Assembly: GCF_001429605.1 (NCBI RefSeq)
Contig: NZ_LMSS01000002.1
Span: 414,618 to 478,617, forward strand
Source of the DNA: Phycicoccus sp. Soil802
GTDB taxonomy: Bacteria; Actinomycetota; Actinomycetes; Actinomycetales; Dermatophilaceae
Reading direction: 5' to 3'
Length of the DNA stretch: 64,000 nt
The notes below the pieces were generated by a model that made no database searches, had not been told where the DNA came from, and saw only the letters and a list, made by a program, of their open reading frames with translations. Of this stretch, positions 21,478-30,830 are shown piece after piece (position 1 is the stretch's first letter; each line of letters starts with the position of its first letter). Made by a program: the position numbers and the translations under genes.

Positions 21478-22668
21478 ATGCGTGAGCCCGACGACCTGGC
21501 CTGGGGCCCCCCGTGGATGCGAGGTCCGCGGGCCGGAGCCGGTCGGACGCACCCTGCTGCGCGCTACGTCCTGGCCTTCGTCGTGGCCGTGATCCAGGTC
21601 GGTGGCAGCTTCGGTGCCTCACACGGCCAGCCCGACCGCCGCGCGCTCGATGCCCTCGCCGTCGTCCTGCTCCTGGTGGCGCCGGTGGCGATCACGGTGC
21701 TTCGGCGGTTTCCGTTGTGGGCCATGGGGGCGACCTCCCTCGCCGCCAGCAGCTACCTCGCCCGTGGCTACGCCTACGGGCCGGTGTTCCTCGGGTTGGC
21801 GATCGTCCTGTTCGCGACGGTCGTGCGTGGCCACCGCGTGGCCGCCTGGCTGGGCGCGGCTGTCGTCCTGGCCGGTGATGCTGCCGGTCGTCTCGCCTTC
21901 GACTCGGCTCCTTGGTCGTGGCAGGCCATGGGCGGGCTGCTGGCCTGGACCCTGGTCGTGCTGGCCGTCGCCGAGGTCGGGCGCAGCTGGAGGGATCGGG
22001 CCGCCACCTACCGGCAGGCAGCCCGCGAGACGAGGCTGCGCCAGGCCGGGGAGGAGCGCCTGCGCATCGCGCAGGAGCTACACGACGTCGTGGCCCACCA
22101 CATGTCACTGATCAACGTGCAGGCCGGGGTCGCCCTCCACCTGGCCGACCGACGGCCCGAGCAGGTCGAGCCCGCGCTCGTCGCCATCAGGGACGCGAGC
22201 AAGGAGGCGCTCTCCGAGCTCCGGTCGCTCATCGACGTCCTGCGCCTCGACGGGGCACCGGCGCCCCGCTCGCCGGTCGCCAACCTGGCCGGCCTCGACG
22301 ACATCGTCGAGCGCAGCGGGCACGCGGGGCTGGCGGTCACCAAGACGGTGACCGGGCAGGCCCGCGCCCTGCCGGCGGCAGTGGAGCTCGCGGCATACCG
22401 GATCGTGCAGGAGGCGATCACCAACATCGTCCGGCACGCGCACGCGACCCGGGCCGCGGTGACCCTCCACTACGGTGACGAGGTGCTCTCCCTGACGATC
22501 GAGGACAACGGCGACGGCGCAGCCAGGCTGCCGAACCTGGTGCAGGGCAACGGGATCAGCGGCATGCAGGAGCGCGCGCGAGCGCTCGGCGGCGAGCTGC
22601 GGGTCGAGGCCGCGCCCGATGGTGGCCTCCGGGTCGAGGGCGACCTCCCGACGGGCGGTCAGCGGTGA
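21478..22668 (+). CDS. two-component sensor histidine kinase, NarL/LuxR type
   Basis: 396 residues from ATG 21478; no Shine-Dalgarno but a -10 box seven bases upstream. The N-terminal ~150 residues hold four to six membrane helices without a large extracellular loop. The HisKA_3 dimerisation domain follows with phospho-acceptor His202 in AQELHDVVAHHMSLINVQ, then an HATPase domain with AYRIVQEAITNIVRHAHAT and EDNGDG and GISGMQERARALGGEL (N, G1, G2 boxes). It phosphorylates the adjacent LuxR-type regulator, whose gene overlaps by four bases. The downstream ABC-2 exporter genes are the most likely target; such units sense cell-envelope stress in other actinobacteria and Firmicutes. Confidence 0.94.
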   Translation: MREPDDLAWGPPWMRGPRAGAGRTHPAARYVLAFVVAVIQVGGSFGASHGQPDRRALDALAVVLLLVAPVAITVLRRFPLWAMGATSLAASSYLARGYAYGPVFLGLAIVLFATVVRGHRVAAWLGAAVVLAGDAAGRLAFDSAPWSWQAMGGLLAWTLVVLAVAEVGRSWRDRAATYRQAARETRLRQAGEERLRIAQELHDVVAHHMSLINVQAGVALHLADRRPEQVEPALVAIRDASKEALSELRSLIDVLRLDGAPAPRSPVANLAGLDDIVERSGHAGLAVTKTVTGQARALPAAVELAAYRIVQEAITNIVRHAHATRAAVTLHYGDEVLSLTIEDNGDGAARLPNLVQGNGISGMQERARALGGELRVEAAPDGGLRVEGDLPTGGQR

Positions 22669-23339
22669 TCCGGGTGGTGCTGGCCGACGACCAGGCCTTG
22701 CTCCGGGCGGGGCTCCGGGCCTTGCTCGACGCCGAGGACGACATCGAGGTCGTGGGTGAGGCGGCCGACGGTGCCGAGGCGGTCGCGCTGGTCAGGCAGA
22801 CCGGGCCCGACGTCGTGCTGATGGACATCCGGATGCCCGGCACGGACGGGCTCGAGGCCACCCGGCAGATCGCCGCCGACGAGCGGCTCTCGGGCACCCG
22901 CGTCGTCATGCTCACGACGTTCGACCTCGACGAGTACGTCTTCGAGGCGGTGCGGATCGGGGCCAGTGGGTTCCTCGTCAAGGACACCGAGCCGGCCGAG
23001 CTGCTGCGGGGCGTCCGTGCCGTGTCGGCCGGCGACGCACTGCTGTCTCCCGGCGTCACCCGACGGCTGATCGGCGAGTTCGCCACCCGCAGCCGCCCCA
23101 ACGCCGCCCCGGCCGCGGACCGGTTGGGCGAGCTGACCGACCGCGAACGCGAGGTCGTCGCGCTCGTGGGCGCGGGCCTCAACAACGACGAGATCGCCCA
23201 GCGGCTCTTCCTCAGCCCGGCGACCGCCAAGACCCACGTCAGCCGGTCGATGATCAAGCTGCACGTCCGTGACCGCGCCCAGCTCGTGGTGCTCGCCTAC
23301 GAGTCCGGCCTGGTGCGCCCCGGGTGGTCGCAGGAGTAG
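22665..23339 (+). CDS. LuxR/NarL-family response regulator
   Basis: 224 residues from GTG 22665 (GTGA overlap with the kinase). Receiver domain: acidic pair in VVLADDQALLR, phospho-acceptor Asp54 in DVVLMDIRMPG, Thr in MLTTFDLDEYVFEA and Lys in GFLVKD. The GerE-type helix-turn-helix near the C-terminus reads LTDREREVVALVGAGLNNDEIAQRLFLSPATAKTHVSRSMIKL. It binds DNA as a dimer after phosphorylation. The 118-base gap downstream contains a small inverted repeat that could be its site. Confidence 0.95.
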   Translation: MIRVVLADDQALLRAGLRALLDAEDDIEVVGEAADGAEAVALVRQTGPDVVLMDIRMPGTDGLEATRQIAADERLSGTRVVMLTTFDLDEYVFEAVRIGASGFLVKDTEPAELLRGVRAVSAGDALLSPGVTRRLIGEFATRSRPNAAPAADRLGELTDREREVVALVGAGLNNDEIAQRLFLSPATAKTHVSRSMIKLHVRDRAQLVVLAYESGLVRPGWSQE

Positions 23340-23420
23340 CAGGCGTCGGTGGCGTACGCCCGGGGGAGCAGGCGAGGTGTCGCCCCGGGTGGGATTCGGA
23401 AAGCATTCTCCCGACGAAGG

Positions 23421-23439
23421 ATTGAGGAGTCAGCTCAAT
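23421..23439. promoter_or_regulatory. candidate operator before the SHOCT/ABC genes
   Basis: ATTGAG (23421-23426) and CTCAAT (23434-23439) form an inverted repeat with a 7-base centre, 18 bases before the SHOCT gene start and just upstream of its Shine-Dalgarno. Possible binding site of the neighbouring response regulator. Confidence 0.35.
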
Positions 23440-23456
23440 CCGACCAAGGAGTCACC

Positions 23457-23741
23457 ATGACCACCGTCATCGCCACCGCGAGCACCCTCGCCGCCCACGA
23501 CCCCTCCTGGAACGGCCCCGGCCCGTGGTGGCCGATCTTCCCCTTCCTGTGGCTGCTGTTCATCATCGGCATCTTCGCCACCTTCCGCTTCTTCGGGATC
23601 CGTCGCTGGCGCCAGGTGCAGGGCTACGCCGGCACCCGTGCAGGCGAGGCCAAGCTGGCCGAGCGTTACGCGGCCGGTGAGATCGACGAGCAGGAGTACG
23701 AGCGCCGGCTCGCCACGCTCAAGCGGATGGGGTCGTCATGA
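23457..23741 (+). CDS. SHOCT-domain small membrane protein
   Basis: 94 residues from ATG 23457 with AAGGAG upstream. One membrane helix (PIFPFLWLLFIIGIFATFRFF) is followed by a basic linker and the short C-terminal SHOCT motif (KLAERYAAGEIDEQEYERRLATLK). SHOCT segments are oligomerisation or interaction motifs found in many small bacterial membrane proteins. The stop overlaps the ATPase gene start (ATGA), so it probably works with, or helps fold, the exporter. Confidence 0.88.
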   Translation: MTTVIATASTLAAHDPSWNGPGPWWPIFPFLWLLFIIGIFATFRFFGIRRWRQVQGYAGTRAGEAKLAERYAAGEIDEQEYERRLATLKRMGSS

Positions 23742-24691
23742 CCCGGTCCGGGACTCGTTCCGAAGCGGTCGTGGAGATCCACGACCTGACCAAGAAGTAC
23801 GGCCAGCTCACCGCGGTGGACAGGCTCAGCCTGACCGTCCACCGGGGGGAGGTGTTCGGCTTCCTCGGTCCGAACGGAGCCGGCAAGACCACGACGTTGC
23901 GGATGCTGCTCGGGCTGATCCGGCCCGGCAGCGGCGACGTCACGGTGCTCGGTGGGCGACCCGGCGACCCGAAGTCGTTGCGCCGCATCGGATCCCTCAT
24001 CGAGGGGCCCGGCTTCTACCCCTACCTCACCGGCCGCACCAACCTCCAGACGATGGCCCGGTATGCCGGTGTGCCGGCTTCCAGCGTCGCCCCCGCCTTG
24101 GAGGCGGTCGGCTTGGCGGACCGCGCGGGGGACAAGTTCGGTTCCTACTCGCTCGGGATGAAGCAGCGCCTCGGTGTCGCTGCCGCCCTGCTCAAGGACC
24201 CGGAGCTGGTCATCCTCGACGAGCCCACGAACGGCCTCGACCCGCAAGGGATGCGGGACATGCGCGAGCTCATCGTCGACCTCGGGCGGCAGGGCAGGAC
24301 CGTCATCCTGTCGAGCCACCTGATGGGCGAGGTGCAGCAGATCTGTGAGCGGGTCGCGGTGATCGACCGCGGCCGGATCGTGCGCGAGGGCACGGTCGAA
24401 CAGCTGCGTGGTGACACCGAGCTCGAGCTCGTCGCGACCCCCTCCGACACCGCCCTCGCCACCCTGCGCGCGCTGTCGTTCGTCGACTCGGTGCGCGTCG
24501 AGGATGGGCGGCTCCTCGTGACGGTGGGCCCGCGTCACACCGCCGAGATCACCCGGGCGCTGGTCCACGCGGGCGTCGCCGTCACTGGCGTGCGCCGGCG
24601 CGAGCGCGAGCTCGAGGACGTCTTCTTCGACCTGACCACCCACCAGCCCGACCACTCCACCCACCCCGACAGGGAGCCCAGCCATGTCTGA
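23738..24691 (+). CDS. ABC-2 type exporter, ATP-binding subunit
   Basis: 317 residues from ATG 23738. Walker A is LGPNGAGKTTTLR, the signature is SYSLGMKQRLGVA, Walker B is LVILDEPTNGLDPQG, and the switch histidine is in VILSSHLMGEVQQ. The C-terminal ~80 residues (REGTVEQLRGDTELEL... RRRERELEDVFFDLT) are typical of the BcrA/DrrA-type exporters for peptides, antibiotics or lipids. The gene overlaps the permease gene by eight bases. The upstream two-component system suggests a bacitracin- or lantibiotic-type stress exporter, but the substrate is not shown by sequence. Confidence 0.93.
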   Translation: MTRSGTRSEAVVEIHDLTKKYGQLTAVDRLSLTVHRGEVFGFLGPNGAGKTTTLRMLLGLIRPGSGDVTVLGGRPGDPKSLRRIGSLIEGPGFYPYLTGRTNLQTMARYAGVPASSVAPALEAVGLADRAGDKFGSYSLGMKQRLGVAAALLKDPELVILDEPTNGLDPQGMRDMRELIVDLGRQGRTVILSSHLMGEVQQICERVAVIDRGRIVREGTVEQLRGDTELELVATPSDTALATLRALSFVDSVRVEDGRLLVTVGPRHTAEITRALVHAGVAVTGVRRRERELEDVFFDLTTHQPDHSTHPDREPSHV

Positions 24692-25541
24692 CCTCGTCAA
24701 CGTCACCCGCGCCGAGCTGGCCAAGCTCGCCCGGCGACCCGCGACCTGGGTCCTGCTCGCCGCTGCCGTCACGCTCAACCAGGTGTTCGGCTTCGTGATC
24801 CCCTACCTGTCCTTCAAGAACGGCTCGGGGGGCGCCATGACCGACGGCCAGACCGGCGCCCAGCTGCTCGCCAGCACCCTGCCCGACCAGGTGGTCACCA
24901 ACACGACCGGGGCCTTCCCGGTCTTCACCGGCGCGCTCGCCCTGGTCCTCGGCGCACTGGTCGCCGGCACGGAGTTCACCGGCGGCACGCTGAAGACCGT
25001 GCTCACGCAGGGGCCGCGTCGCACGTCCGTCTTCGGTGGGCAGCTGGTCGCCCTCGTCATGGCGGTCGGCGGCGGGGTGCTGACGCTGTTCGTCACCTGT
25101 GCCGCCAGTTCCTTCGCGATCGCGCAGGTCGAGGACCAGGCCGTCGTCTGGCCGTCGGTCGCCGACCTCGCTGCCGGCCTCGGGTCAGGCTGGCTCGTGA
25201 TGGCCATGTGGGCCTCCCTGGGAGCCGTCTTCGCGGTGCTGCTGCGTTCGGTCGCACTACCCATCGGCCTCGGCGTGGTGTGGATCCTCGGCATCGAGAA
25301 CCTCGTCTCCGCCGTGGCGCGCACCTCGCTCACGGCCCTGCAGCCACTGCGCGACGTGCTCCCCGGAGTGACCTCCGGGTCGCTGATCAGCTCGGTCCTG
25401 CCGGCCCAGGTCGGTCCGCTGCCGCCCGGGGTGCAGTCCGCCGTCAGTGGTGGCCGGGGCCTGGCGACCGTGGCTGGGTACGCCGTCGTCGCGACCCTCG
25501 CCGTCCTCGTCGTCGGCCGCCGCCGAGACGTCGCCGCCTGA
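24684..25541 (+). CDS. ABC-2 type exporter, permease subunit
   Basis: 285 residues from ATG, overlapping the ATPase gene. Six or so membrane helices: one at the start (RRPATWVLLAAAVTLNQVFGF), a pair flanking GALVAGTEFTGGTLKTVLTQGP (the coupling-helix region typical of ABC-2 permeases), and others to the C-terminal VVATLAVLVVGRRR. An extracytoplasmic loop lies between helices 1 and 2. It forms the membrane channel with the preceding ATPase. Confidence 0.88.
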   Translation: MSDLVNVTRAELAKLARRPATWVLLAAAVTLNQVFGFVIPYLSFKNGSGGAMTDGQTGAQLLASTLPDQVVTNTTGAFPVFTGALALVLGALVAGTEFTGGTLKTVLTQGPRRTSVFGGQLVALVMAVGGGVLTLFVTCAASSFAIAQVEDQAVVWPSVADLAAGLGSGWLVMAMWASLGAVFAVLLRSVALPIGLGVVWILGIENLVSAVARTSLTALQPLRDVLPGVTSGSLISSVLPAQVGPLPPGVQSAVSGGRGLATVAGYAVVATLAVLVVGRRRDVAA

Positions 25542-25653
25542 AACGCGAAGCGGACCCGATGCTGCGGCTGATAGCCAAATCCCTTGGGCGGGAGGAGAAT
25601 CAAGGTGTTCGGCCCGCCTCGGATCGACGGACCGCCTTCAAGGAAAGGTGGTT

Positions 25654-26022
25654 GTGACCACCATGAAGCGATGGAACCATCCACAGGATCTCATTGCTCT
25701 GATCGCCGGCGCCTACGCAGCCCTCTCACCGTGGTGGACCACCACGACTGACCGGGCGACCATGACCATGGTCGTGCTGGGTGCCGCCACCGCCGTCCTG
25801 GCTCTGATCGAGCTGTTCAGGCCGGACATGATGTCCATCGAGGGACTCACGGCACTCCTGGGCGCCGCCATGATCGCGGCTCCCTGGGTCATGGGGTTCA
25901 GCGGCACCCGGCCGATGGGGTGGACCGCCTGGATCGTCGGCGCCGTCGTCCTCGTGGTCGGCGTCGCCGACCTCCAGGTGACCCGCTCGCACCACAAGGG
26001 GACCATGGCGACGTCCCACTAG
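25654..26022 (+). CDS. SPW-repeat membrane protein
   Basis: 122 residues from GTG 25654 with AAGGAAAGG upstream; an ATG three codons later is the alternative. Four hydrophobic helices in two matching halves, each with the SPW/APW motif (AALSPWWT and AAPWVMGFS), as in the SPW-repeat family. The function of this family is unknown. The tail is basic and histidine-containing (RSHHKG). Spacing of 112 bases from the exporter genes suggests a separate unit. Confidence 0.85.
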   Translation: MTTMKRWNHPQDLIALIAGAYAALSPWWTTTTDRATMTMVVLGAATAVLALIELFRPDMMSIEGLTALLGAAMIAAPWVMGFSGTRPMGWTAWIVGAVVLVVGVADLQVTRSHHKGTMATSH

Positions 26023-26040
26023 GCCGCCGGCCAGTCGTCG

Positions 26041-26433
26041 TCAGGTGAGGCTGAGGAGGGCCAGCGCGTAGGCGCACTCGGGGTCAGGATCCGTGTAGGT
26101 CTCGCGCCCCTCCTCGGTCTCCACCGTCACCAGCCACTGCTCCTCCTCGCGGCTCAGCGACACCAGTCGCTCGCCGATCAGGTCGCGCAGCTGGTCCTCG
26201 CGCGGCATCCAGAGCGCGGTGTCGAGCGTCACCGAGTCGAGCGCCCATTCCGTCGTGCCGTTGAAGCCGAGCAGCGGCTGGCCCTTGAAGGTGTGCACGT
26301 CGATCGTCAGGTGGCTGATCCAGAAGACCTCGCCGACCACGTTCGGCTGGTCGATGGTGAACCGGTCGCCCGGCGCGGGTTCCCACAGCACGCCGCCCTG
26401 GTTCAGGCTGCGCGACAGCTCCACCGTGATCAT
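26041..26433 (-). CDS. conserved actinobacterial protein of unknown function
   Basis: 130 residues from ATG 26433; a TAGGCT box six bases upstream supports a leaderless start. It starts MITVELSRSLNQGGVLWEPAPGDRF and is mostly beta-strand in predicted character, with no membrane segment. Proteins of this kind are often labelled CpaE-like pilus proteins in databases, but nothing here (no Walker motif) supports that label, so I leave it unnamed. It ends 19 bases after the stop of the convergent SPW gene. Confidence 0.75.
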   Translation of the reverse strand: MITVELSRSLNQGGVLWEPAPGDRFTIDQPNVVGEVFWISHLTIDVHTFKGQPLLGFNGTTEWALDSVTLDTALWMPREDQLRDLIGERLVSLSREEEQWLVTVETEEGRETYTDPDPECAYALALLSLT

Positions 26434-26439
26434 GGGCCG

Positions 26440-26445
26440 AGCCTA
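26440..26445 (-). promoter_or_regulatory. -10 box of a leaderless promoter
   Basis: TAGGCT on the reverse strand, six bases before the ATG at 26433. Confidence 0.5.
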
Positions 26446-26480
26446 CGTCGCGCCCCGTTCGGGCGCCGCCCCGCGACCAG

Positions 26481-26518
26481 AGGTATGCCGCGCGGCCAGC
26501 GGCCCACGCGGCATACCT
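26481..26518 (-). terminator. hairpin made of an inverted pair of the GTATGCCG signal
   Basis: AGGTATGCCGCG (26481-26492) and its exact complement (26507-26518), with a further GGCC/GGCC pair inside. It lies 15 bases after the stop of the DUF779 gene and probably ends the aldehyde-dehydrogenase operon. Confidence 0.75.
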
Positions 26519-26533
26519 CGGTCCGTGGTGGTG

Positions 26534-26923
26534 TCAGAGCAGGTCGTAGGCGCGCAGCTCACCCTCGCTCATCAGCCGGGACCGGATCAGGAACCGGACC
26601 CCCTCCGGCGCCTCGACCGAGAAGCCGCTACCGCGGCCCTTGACGACGTCGACGGTGAGGTGGGTGTGCTTCCAGTACTCGTACTGGGAGACCGACATCC
26701 AGAACCCGATCGGGTCGAGCAGCCCGTCGATGACCAGGTCGGCCAGGTGGACGTCGGCCTCGCCGGTGATGAACTCGCCTGCGGGGTAACACATCGGCGC
26801 GCTGCCGTCACAGCAGCCGCCGGACTGGTGGAACATGAGCGGGCCGTGCTTCACGGTGAGGCGGCGGAGCAGGTCCGCCGCCTCACCCGTGAAGTCGACC
26901 CGGCTGTGCTCGGTCGTGTCCAC
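26534..26923 (-). CDS. DUF779 family protein, partner of aldehyde dehydrogenase
   Basis: 129 residues from GTG 26923, six bases after the aldehyde-dehydrogenase stop. The family signature is present: LMFHQSGGCCDGSAPMC (a cluster of three cysteines), then VHLADL and GFWMSVSQYEYWKHTHLTVDVV. DUF779 genes usually lie directly after acetaldehyde-type dehydrogenase genes, as here; the role is unknown, possibly metal or redox handling by the cysteines. No membrane segment. Confidence 0.9.
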   Translation of the reverse strand: MDTTEHSRVDFTGEAADLLRRLTVKHGPLMFHQSGGCCDGSAPMCYPAGEFITGEADVHLADLVIDGLLDPIGFWMSVSQYEYWKHTHLTVDVVKGRGSGFSVEAPEGVRFLIRSRLMSEGELRAYDLL

Positions 26924-26929
26924 GACGGT

Positions 26930-28453
<1,524 letters not shown>

Positions 28454-28515
28454 CGCTGTTCTCCCAACGTCCTTGGTGGTGCCCCGCGTGTGCGGGTTGC
28501 CGTGACGGTAGGCAG

Positions 28516-28538
28516 CGCAACGTTGCGACCACGTTGCA
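28516..28538. promoter_or_regulatory. palindrome and half-site upstream of the aldehyde-dehydrogenase gene
   Basis: The 12-bp palindrome CGCAACGTTGCG (28516-28527) is followed by a second half-site ACGTTGCA (28531-28538). Read on the gene strand this gives two GCAACGT sites 12 bases apart, 63-85 bases before the ATG: a likely binding site for the GAF regulator. Confidence 0.55.
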
Positions 28539-28560
28539 CCCGCTCACTCGGGGGGAGGCG

Positions 28561-29760
28561 TCAGGCGCCGAGCTCGCGGTCGAGGCGCGCGATCTGGCCG
28601 ACGACCAGCGGTCGCAACGGGGAGGCCGTGCCCAGGGCGGCGAGCTGGGCGGTCCACATCTCGTGGTCGTCGGTGCCCCACGCCGACCTCGTCCAGGTGG
28701 ACATCAGGTCGGGTTCGCCGCTGGCGAGCAGGGCGCGCCGCAGCTGGCTCTCCACGCTGCCCCGCAACCGCGCGACGCCCGGCGAGGTCGAGGCCGGCAG
28801 CAGCGGTCCGCGGTAGGTGCGCAGGGCCGCGCCGACTGCTCCCGCCGCAAGGTGCGCCTCCACGGCCAGCCAGTCCGCCGTGACCTCGGCCGCGAGCCGG
28901 TAGGGCCGCGACGCCAGCAGGTCGTCTCCGAGCAGTGACCGCAGCCGGTTGAGCTCGGCCCGCAGCGTCGAGGACGTCACGTCCTCCTCGTAGAGCAGCA
29001 CGCCGAGCTCGTCGCCCGAGAGGCCGCGGGGTGCGGACGCCAGCAGGAGCAGGATCTCGCTGTGCCGGCGGCTGAGCCGCACCGTGCGCCGGTGGCCACG
29101 GCCGTCGTCAACGGTCAACAGCGCCTCGTCGCGACCGAGGGCGTGCACCGCCGCGGTGAGCTGCGAGGAGGACTGCTGCGGTTGGTCCGTGCCCCGGGTG
29201 AGCAGCTCTCGGGCCAGCTCGGCCTCGGCCATCCGCGCCGCGGCCCGGACCATCGCCATCGTCTGTGGGACGACGATCTGGTCGCCCCCGGTGATGTCGA
29301 GGACGCCGAGCAGGGACGCGGTGGTCGGGTCGTGGATCGGGGTCGCGGCGCAGCTCCAGCGCTGGACGGAGCGGCGGAAGTGCTCGGCTCCGATGATGTT
29401 GACCGACTGGTCGAGGGCGAGCGCCATGCCGGGGGCGTTGGTGCCGGCGAGCCGCTCGTCCCAGTTGCTCCCCTCAACGAAGCCGATGCTCTCCGCCCGC
29501 CGCAGCACGGCGGGTGTGCCGCAGACCCAGAGGAGCTGCCCGGCGGCGTCCGACACCGCCATGATCGCGTCGCACTCCCGGGCGGCCCGACCGAGGACGT
29601 CGTCGAGCAGGGGGAAGATCTGCGCCAACGGGTGTGCCTCGCGGTGGTCGCGCAGCGCGTCGGCCGGCAGCGTGATCGGCGCCTCCACGCGGTCGGCCTC
29701 GACCCCGGCGGCAGCGGACCTGACCCAGGAGTCGGCCACCTGGGCGCGCACCGCTGTCAT
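28561..29760 (-). CDS. GAF-domain regulator (AcoR-like sensor) with SARP/OmpR-like C-terminal domain
   Basis: 399 residues from ATG 29760; a GTG 15 codons earlier is the alternative. The N-terminal ~200 residues resemble the sensory part of AcoR-type activators: GAF domain with CDAIMAVSDAAGQLLWVCG, EGSNWDERLAGTNAPGMAL and RRSVQRWSCAATPIHDP. The AAA+ sigma-54 domain and Fis-type helix-turn-helix of AcoR are absent. Instead the last ~180 residues form a winged-helix domain with a BTAD-like helical tail (RTVRLSRRHSEILLLLASAP, ELNRLRSLLGDD). It lies upstream of, and in line with, the aldehyde-dehydrogenase gene, and most likely activates it in response to aldehyde or a related metabolite. Confidence 0.85.
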   Translation of the reverse strand: MTAVRAQVADSWVRSAAAGVEADRVEAPITLPADALRDHREAHPLAQIFPLLDDVLGRAARECDAIMAVSDAAGQLLWVCGTPAVLRRAESIGFVEGSNWDERLAGTNAPGMALALDQSVNIIGAEHFRRSVQRWSCAATPIHDPTTASLLGVLDITGGDQIVVPQTMAMVRAAARMAEAELARELLTRGTDQPQQSSSQLTAAVHALGRDEALLTVDDGRGHRRTVRLSRRHSEILLLLASAPRGLSGDELGVLLYEEDVTSSTLRAELNRLRSLLGDDLLASRPYRLAAEVTADWLAVEAHLAAGAVGAALRTYRGPLLPASTSPGVARLRGSVESQLRRALLASGEPDLMSTWTRSAWGTDDHEMWTAQLAALGTASPLRPLVVGQIARLDRELGA

Positions 29761-29880
29761 CGGTTCCACCGCCTCAGTGTGGGTGGGGTTCCAACGCCTG
29801 TCCACGGTCGTCCGGACCGGGTCGGCCCAGCGGCGACCTGCCGCGCCGAGTGGTCGGCCTCCGGTCCGCCCGTGTCAGCA

Positions 29881-29936
29881 GGTGGAGTTCAGCGGGTGGA
29901 GTTCAGCGGGCGGAGTTCAGCGGGCGGAGTTCAGCA
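29881..29936. repeat. four tandem copies of a 14-bp repeat at the end of the LytR_C gene
   Basis: The unit GGyGGAGTTCAGCr occurs four times head to tail. The last unit contains the stop codon and last codons of the LytR_C gene (stop 29933-29931); the other three lie beyond it, each again carrying a TGA in the same position. Compare the AraC gene at 266-325. Confidence 0.93.
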
Positions 29937-30449
29937 GGTGGAGGTGGTGGGCGACGGCGTCTTCTTCGGCGGGGGCGTCAGGGCGGTGAACTTCGCCCCG
30001 AGGACGAGGTCGACCGACGAGTCGGTGCGGCTGTCCTTGACCGCCTTCGCACCCTTCACCAGGGCGAGCACCAGCTTGCTCGACGACGCGCCGGTCGGCC
30101 CGTAGCGGACCTCGGCGGCCCCCTTGACGTCCCGCTGCAACGGGTCGTTGCTGACCGTGGAGATCTTGAACCCACGCTTGCGCACGTCGGCAGCCGTCTT
30201 GGCGGCGAGGCCGGTGCGCTCGGTGGCGTTGTAGACGTTCACGGTGACCTGGGCCGGGGTCTTCACGGTGGAGGTCGCGGTGCAGGTGGGCGCGGGCGCG
30301 GCCTTCGCCTTGTTGCTGTCCTGGTAGTAGGAGTAGGCGTACCAGAACGCGAAGAACAGCATCAGCGCGACCACCCCGAGGGTGATGAGTGCGCGACGGC
30401 GCCGCGCTCGGCGGGCTCGCGACGACCCCGACTCGACGACGTAACTCAT
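29931..30449 (-). CDS. LytR C-terminal-domain protein, membrane-anchored
   Basis: 172 residues from ATG 30449 with GGAGG upstream. A basic N-terminus (RARRARRRR) precedes one membrane helix (ALITLGVVALMLFFAFWYAY). The extracytoplasmic part contains one LytR_C domain (TVNVYNATERTGLAAKTAADVRKRGF...). There is no LytR-CpsA-Psr catalytic domain. Such stand-alone LytR_C proteins are common in actinobacteria, and probably act at the cell wall. A related protein with two LytR_C copies is encoded at 53559. Confidence 0.9.
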   Translation of the reverse strand: MSYVVESGSSRARRARRRRALITLGVVALMLFFAFWYAYSYYQDSNKAKAAPAPTCTATSTVKTPAQVTVNVYNATERTGLAAKTAADVRKRGFKISTVSNDPLQRDVKGAAEVRYGPTGASSSKLVLALVKGAKAVKDSRTDSSVDLVLGAKFTALTPPPKKTPSPTTSTC

Positions 30450-30494
30450 CCACCCACCTCCGCCCGCGTCAGCGCGGCCCCGACATGCCTGAGG

Positions 30495-30791
30495 TCAGTC
30501 AAGCACGAGGACGCGTGCGTGGAGGGTAGGTCGCTGCTGAAGCGCGGCACGTAGCGCGCGGTGCAGACCGTCCTCGAGGTAGAGCGTCCCCTCCCACTCG
30601 ACCACGTGGGCGAACAGGTCGCCGTAGAACGTGGAGTCCTCCGCGAGCAGGTGACCGAGGTCGAGCGTGCGCTTCGTGGTGACGAGGTCGTCGAGCCGCA
30701 CCATGCGCGGAGGCACGTCAGCCCAGTCGCGAGGGGTCGACTTGCCGTGCTCCGGGTAGGGGCGGCCGTCTCCGACTTTCTTGAAGATCAC
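30495..30791 (-). CDS. small ParB-like/VapB-labelled protein
   Basis: 98 residues from GTG 30791. It starts MIFKKVGDGRPYPEHGKST and has RMVRLDDLVTTKRTLDLGHLLAEDSTFYGD... YLEDGLHRALRAAL, a ParB-nuclease-like arrangement (DGxHR motif). Similar proteins are labelled VapB-type antitoxin in databases, but I see no adjacent PIN-domain toxin, so I would not call it an antitoxin. Its promoter (TACAGT six bases upstream) is divergent from the HerA-like gene's promoter, with 27 bases of overlap of the two regions. Confidence 0.75.
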   Translation of the reverse strand: MIFKKVGDGRPYPEHGKSTPRDWADVPPRMVRLDDLVTTKRTLDLGHLLAEDSTFYGDLFAHVVEWEGTLYLEDGLHRALRAALQQRPTLHARVLVLD

Positions 30792-30797
30792 CGTGCC

Positions 30798-30823
30798 ACT
30801 GTAGGTGCACCCCGCACTAGAGT
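30798..30823. promoter_or_regulatory. divergent leaderless promoters
   Basis: On the minus strand TACAGT (30803-30798) lies six bases before the GTG at 30791; on the plus strand TAGAGT (30818-30823) lies seven bases before the GTG at 30831. The two -10 boxes are only 14 bases apart, so the promoters are probably mutually exclusive. Confidence 0.6.
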
Positions 30824-30830
30824 CGCGAGC

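Noticed and set aside
30495-30791. VapBC toxin-antitoxin pair
   Set aside because: The small protein resembles proteins labelled VapB, but no PIN-domain toxin gene lies beside it.
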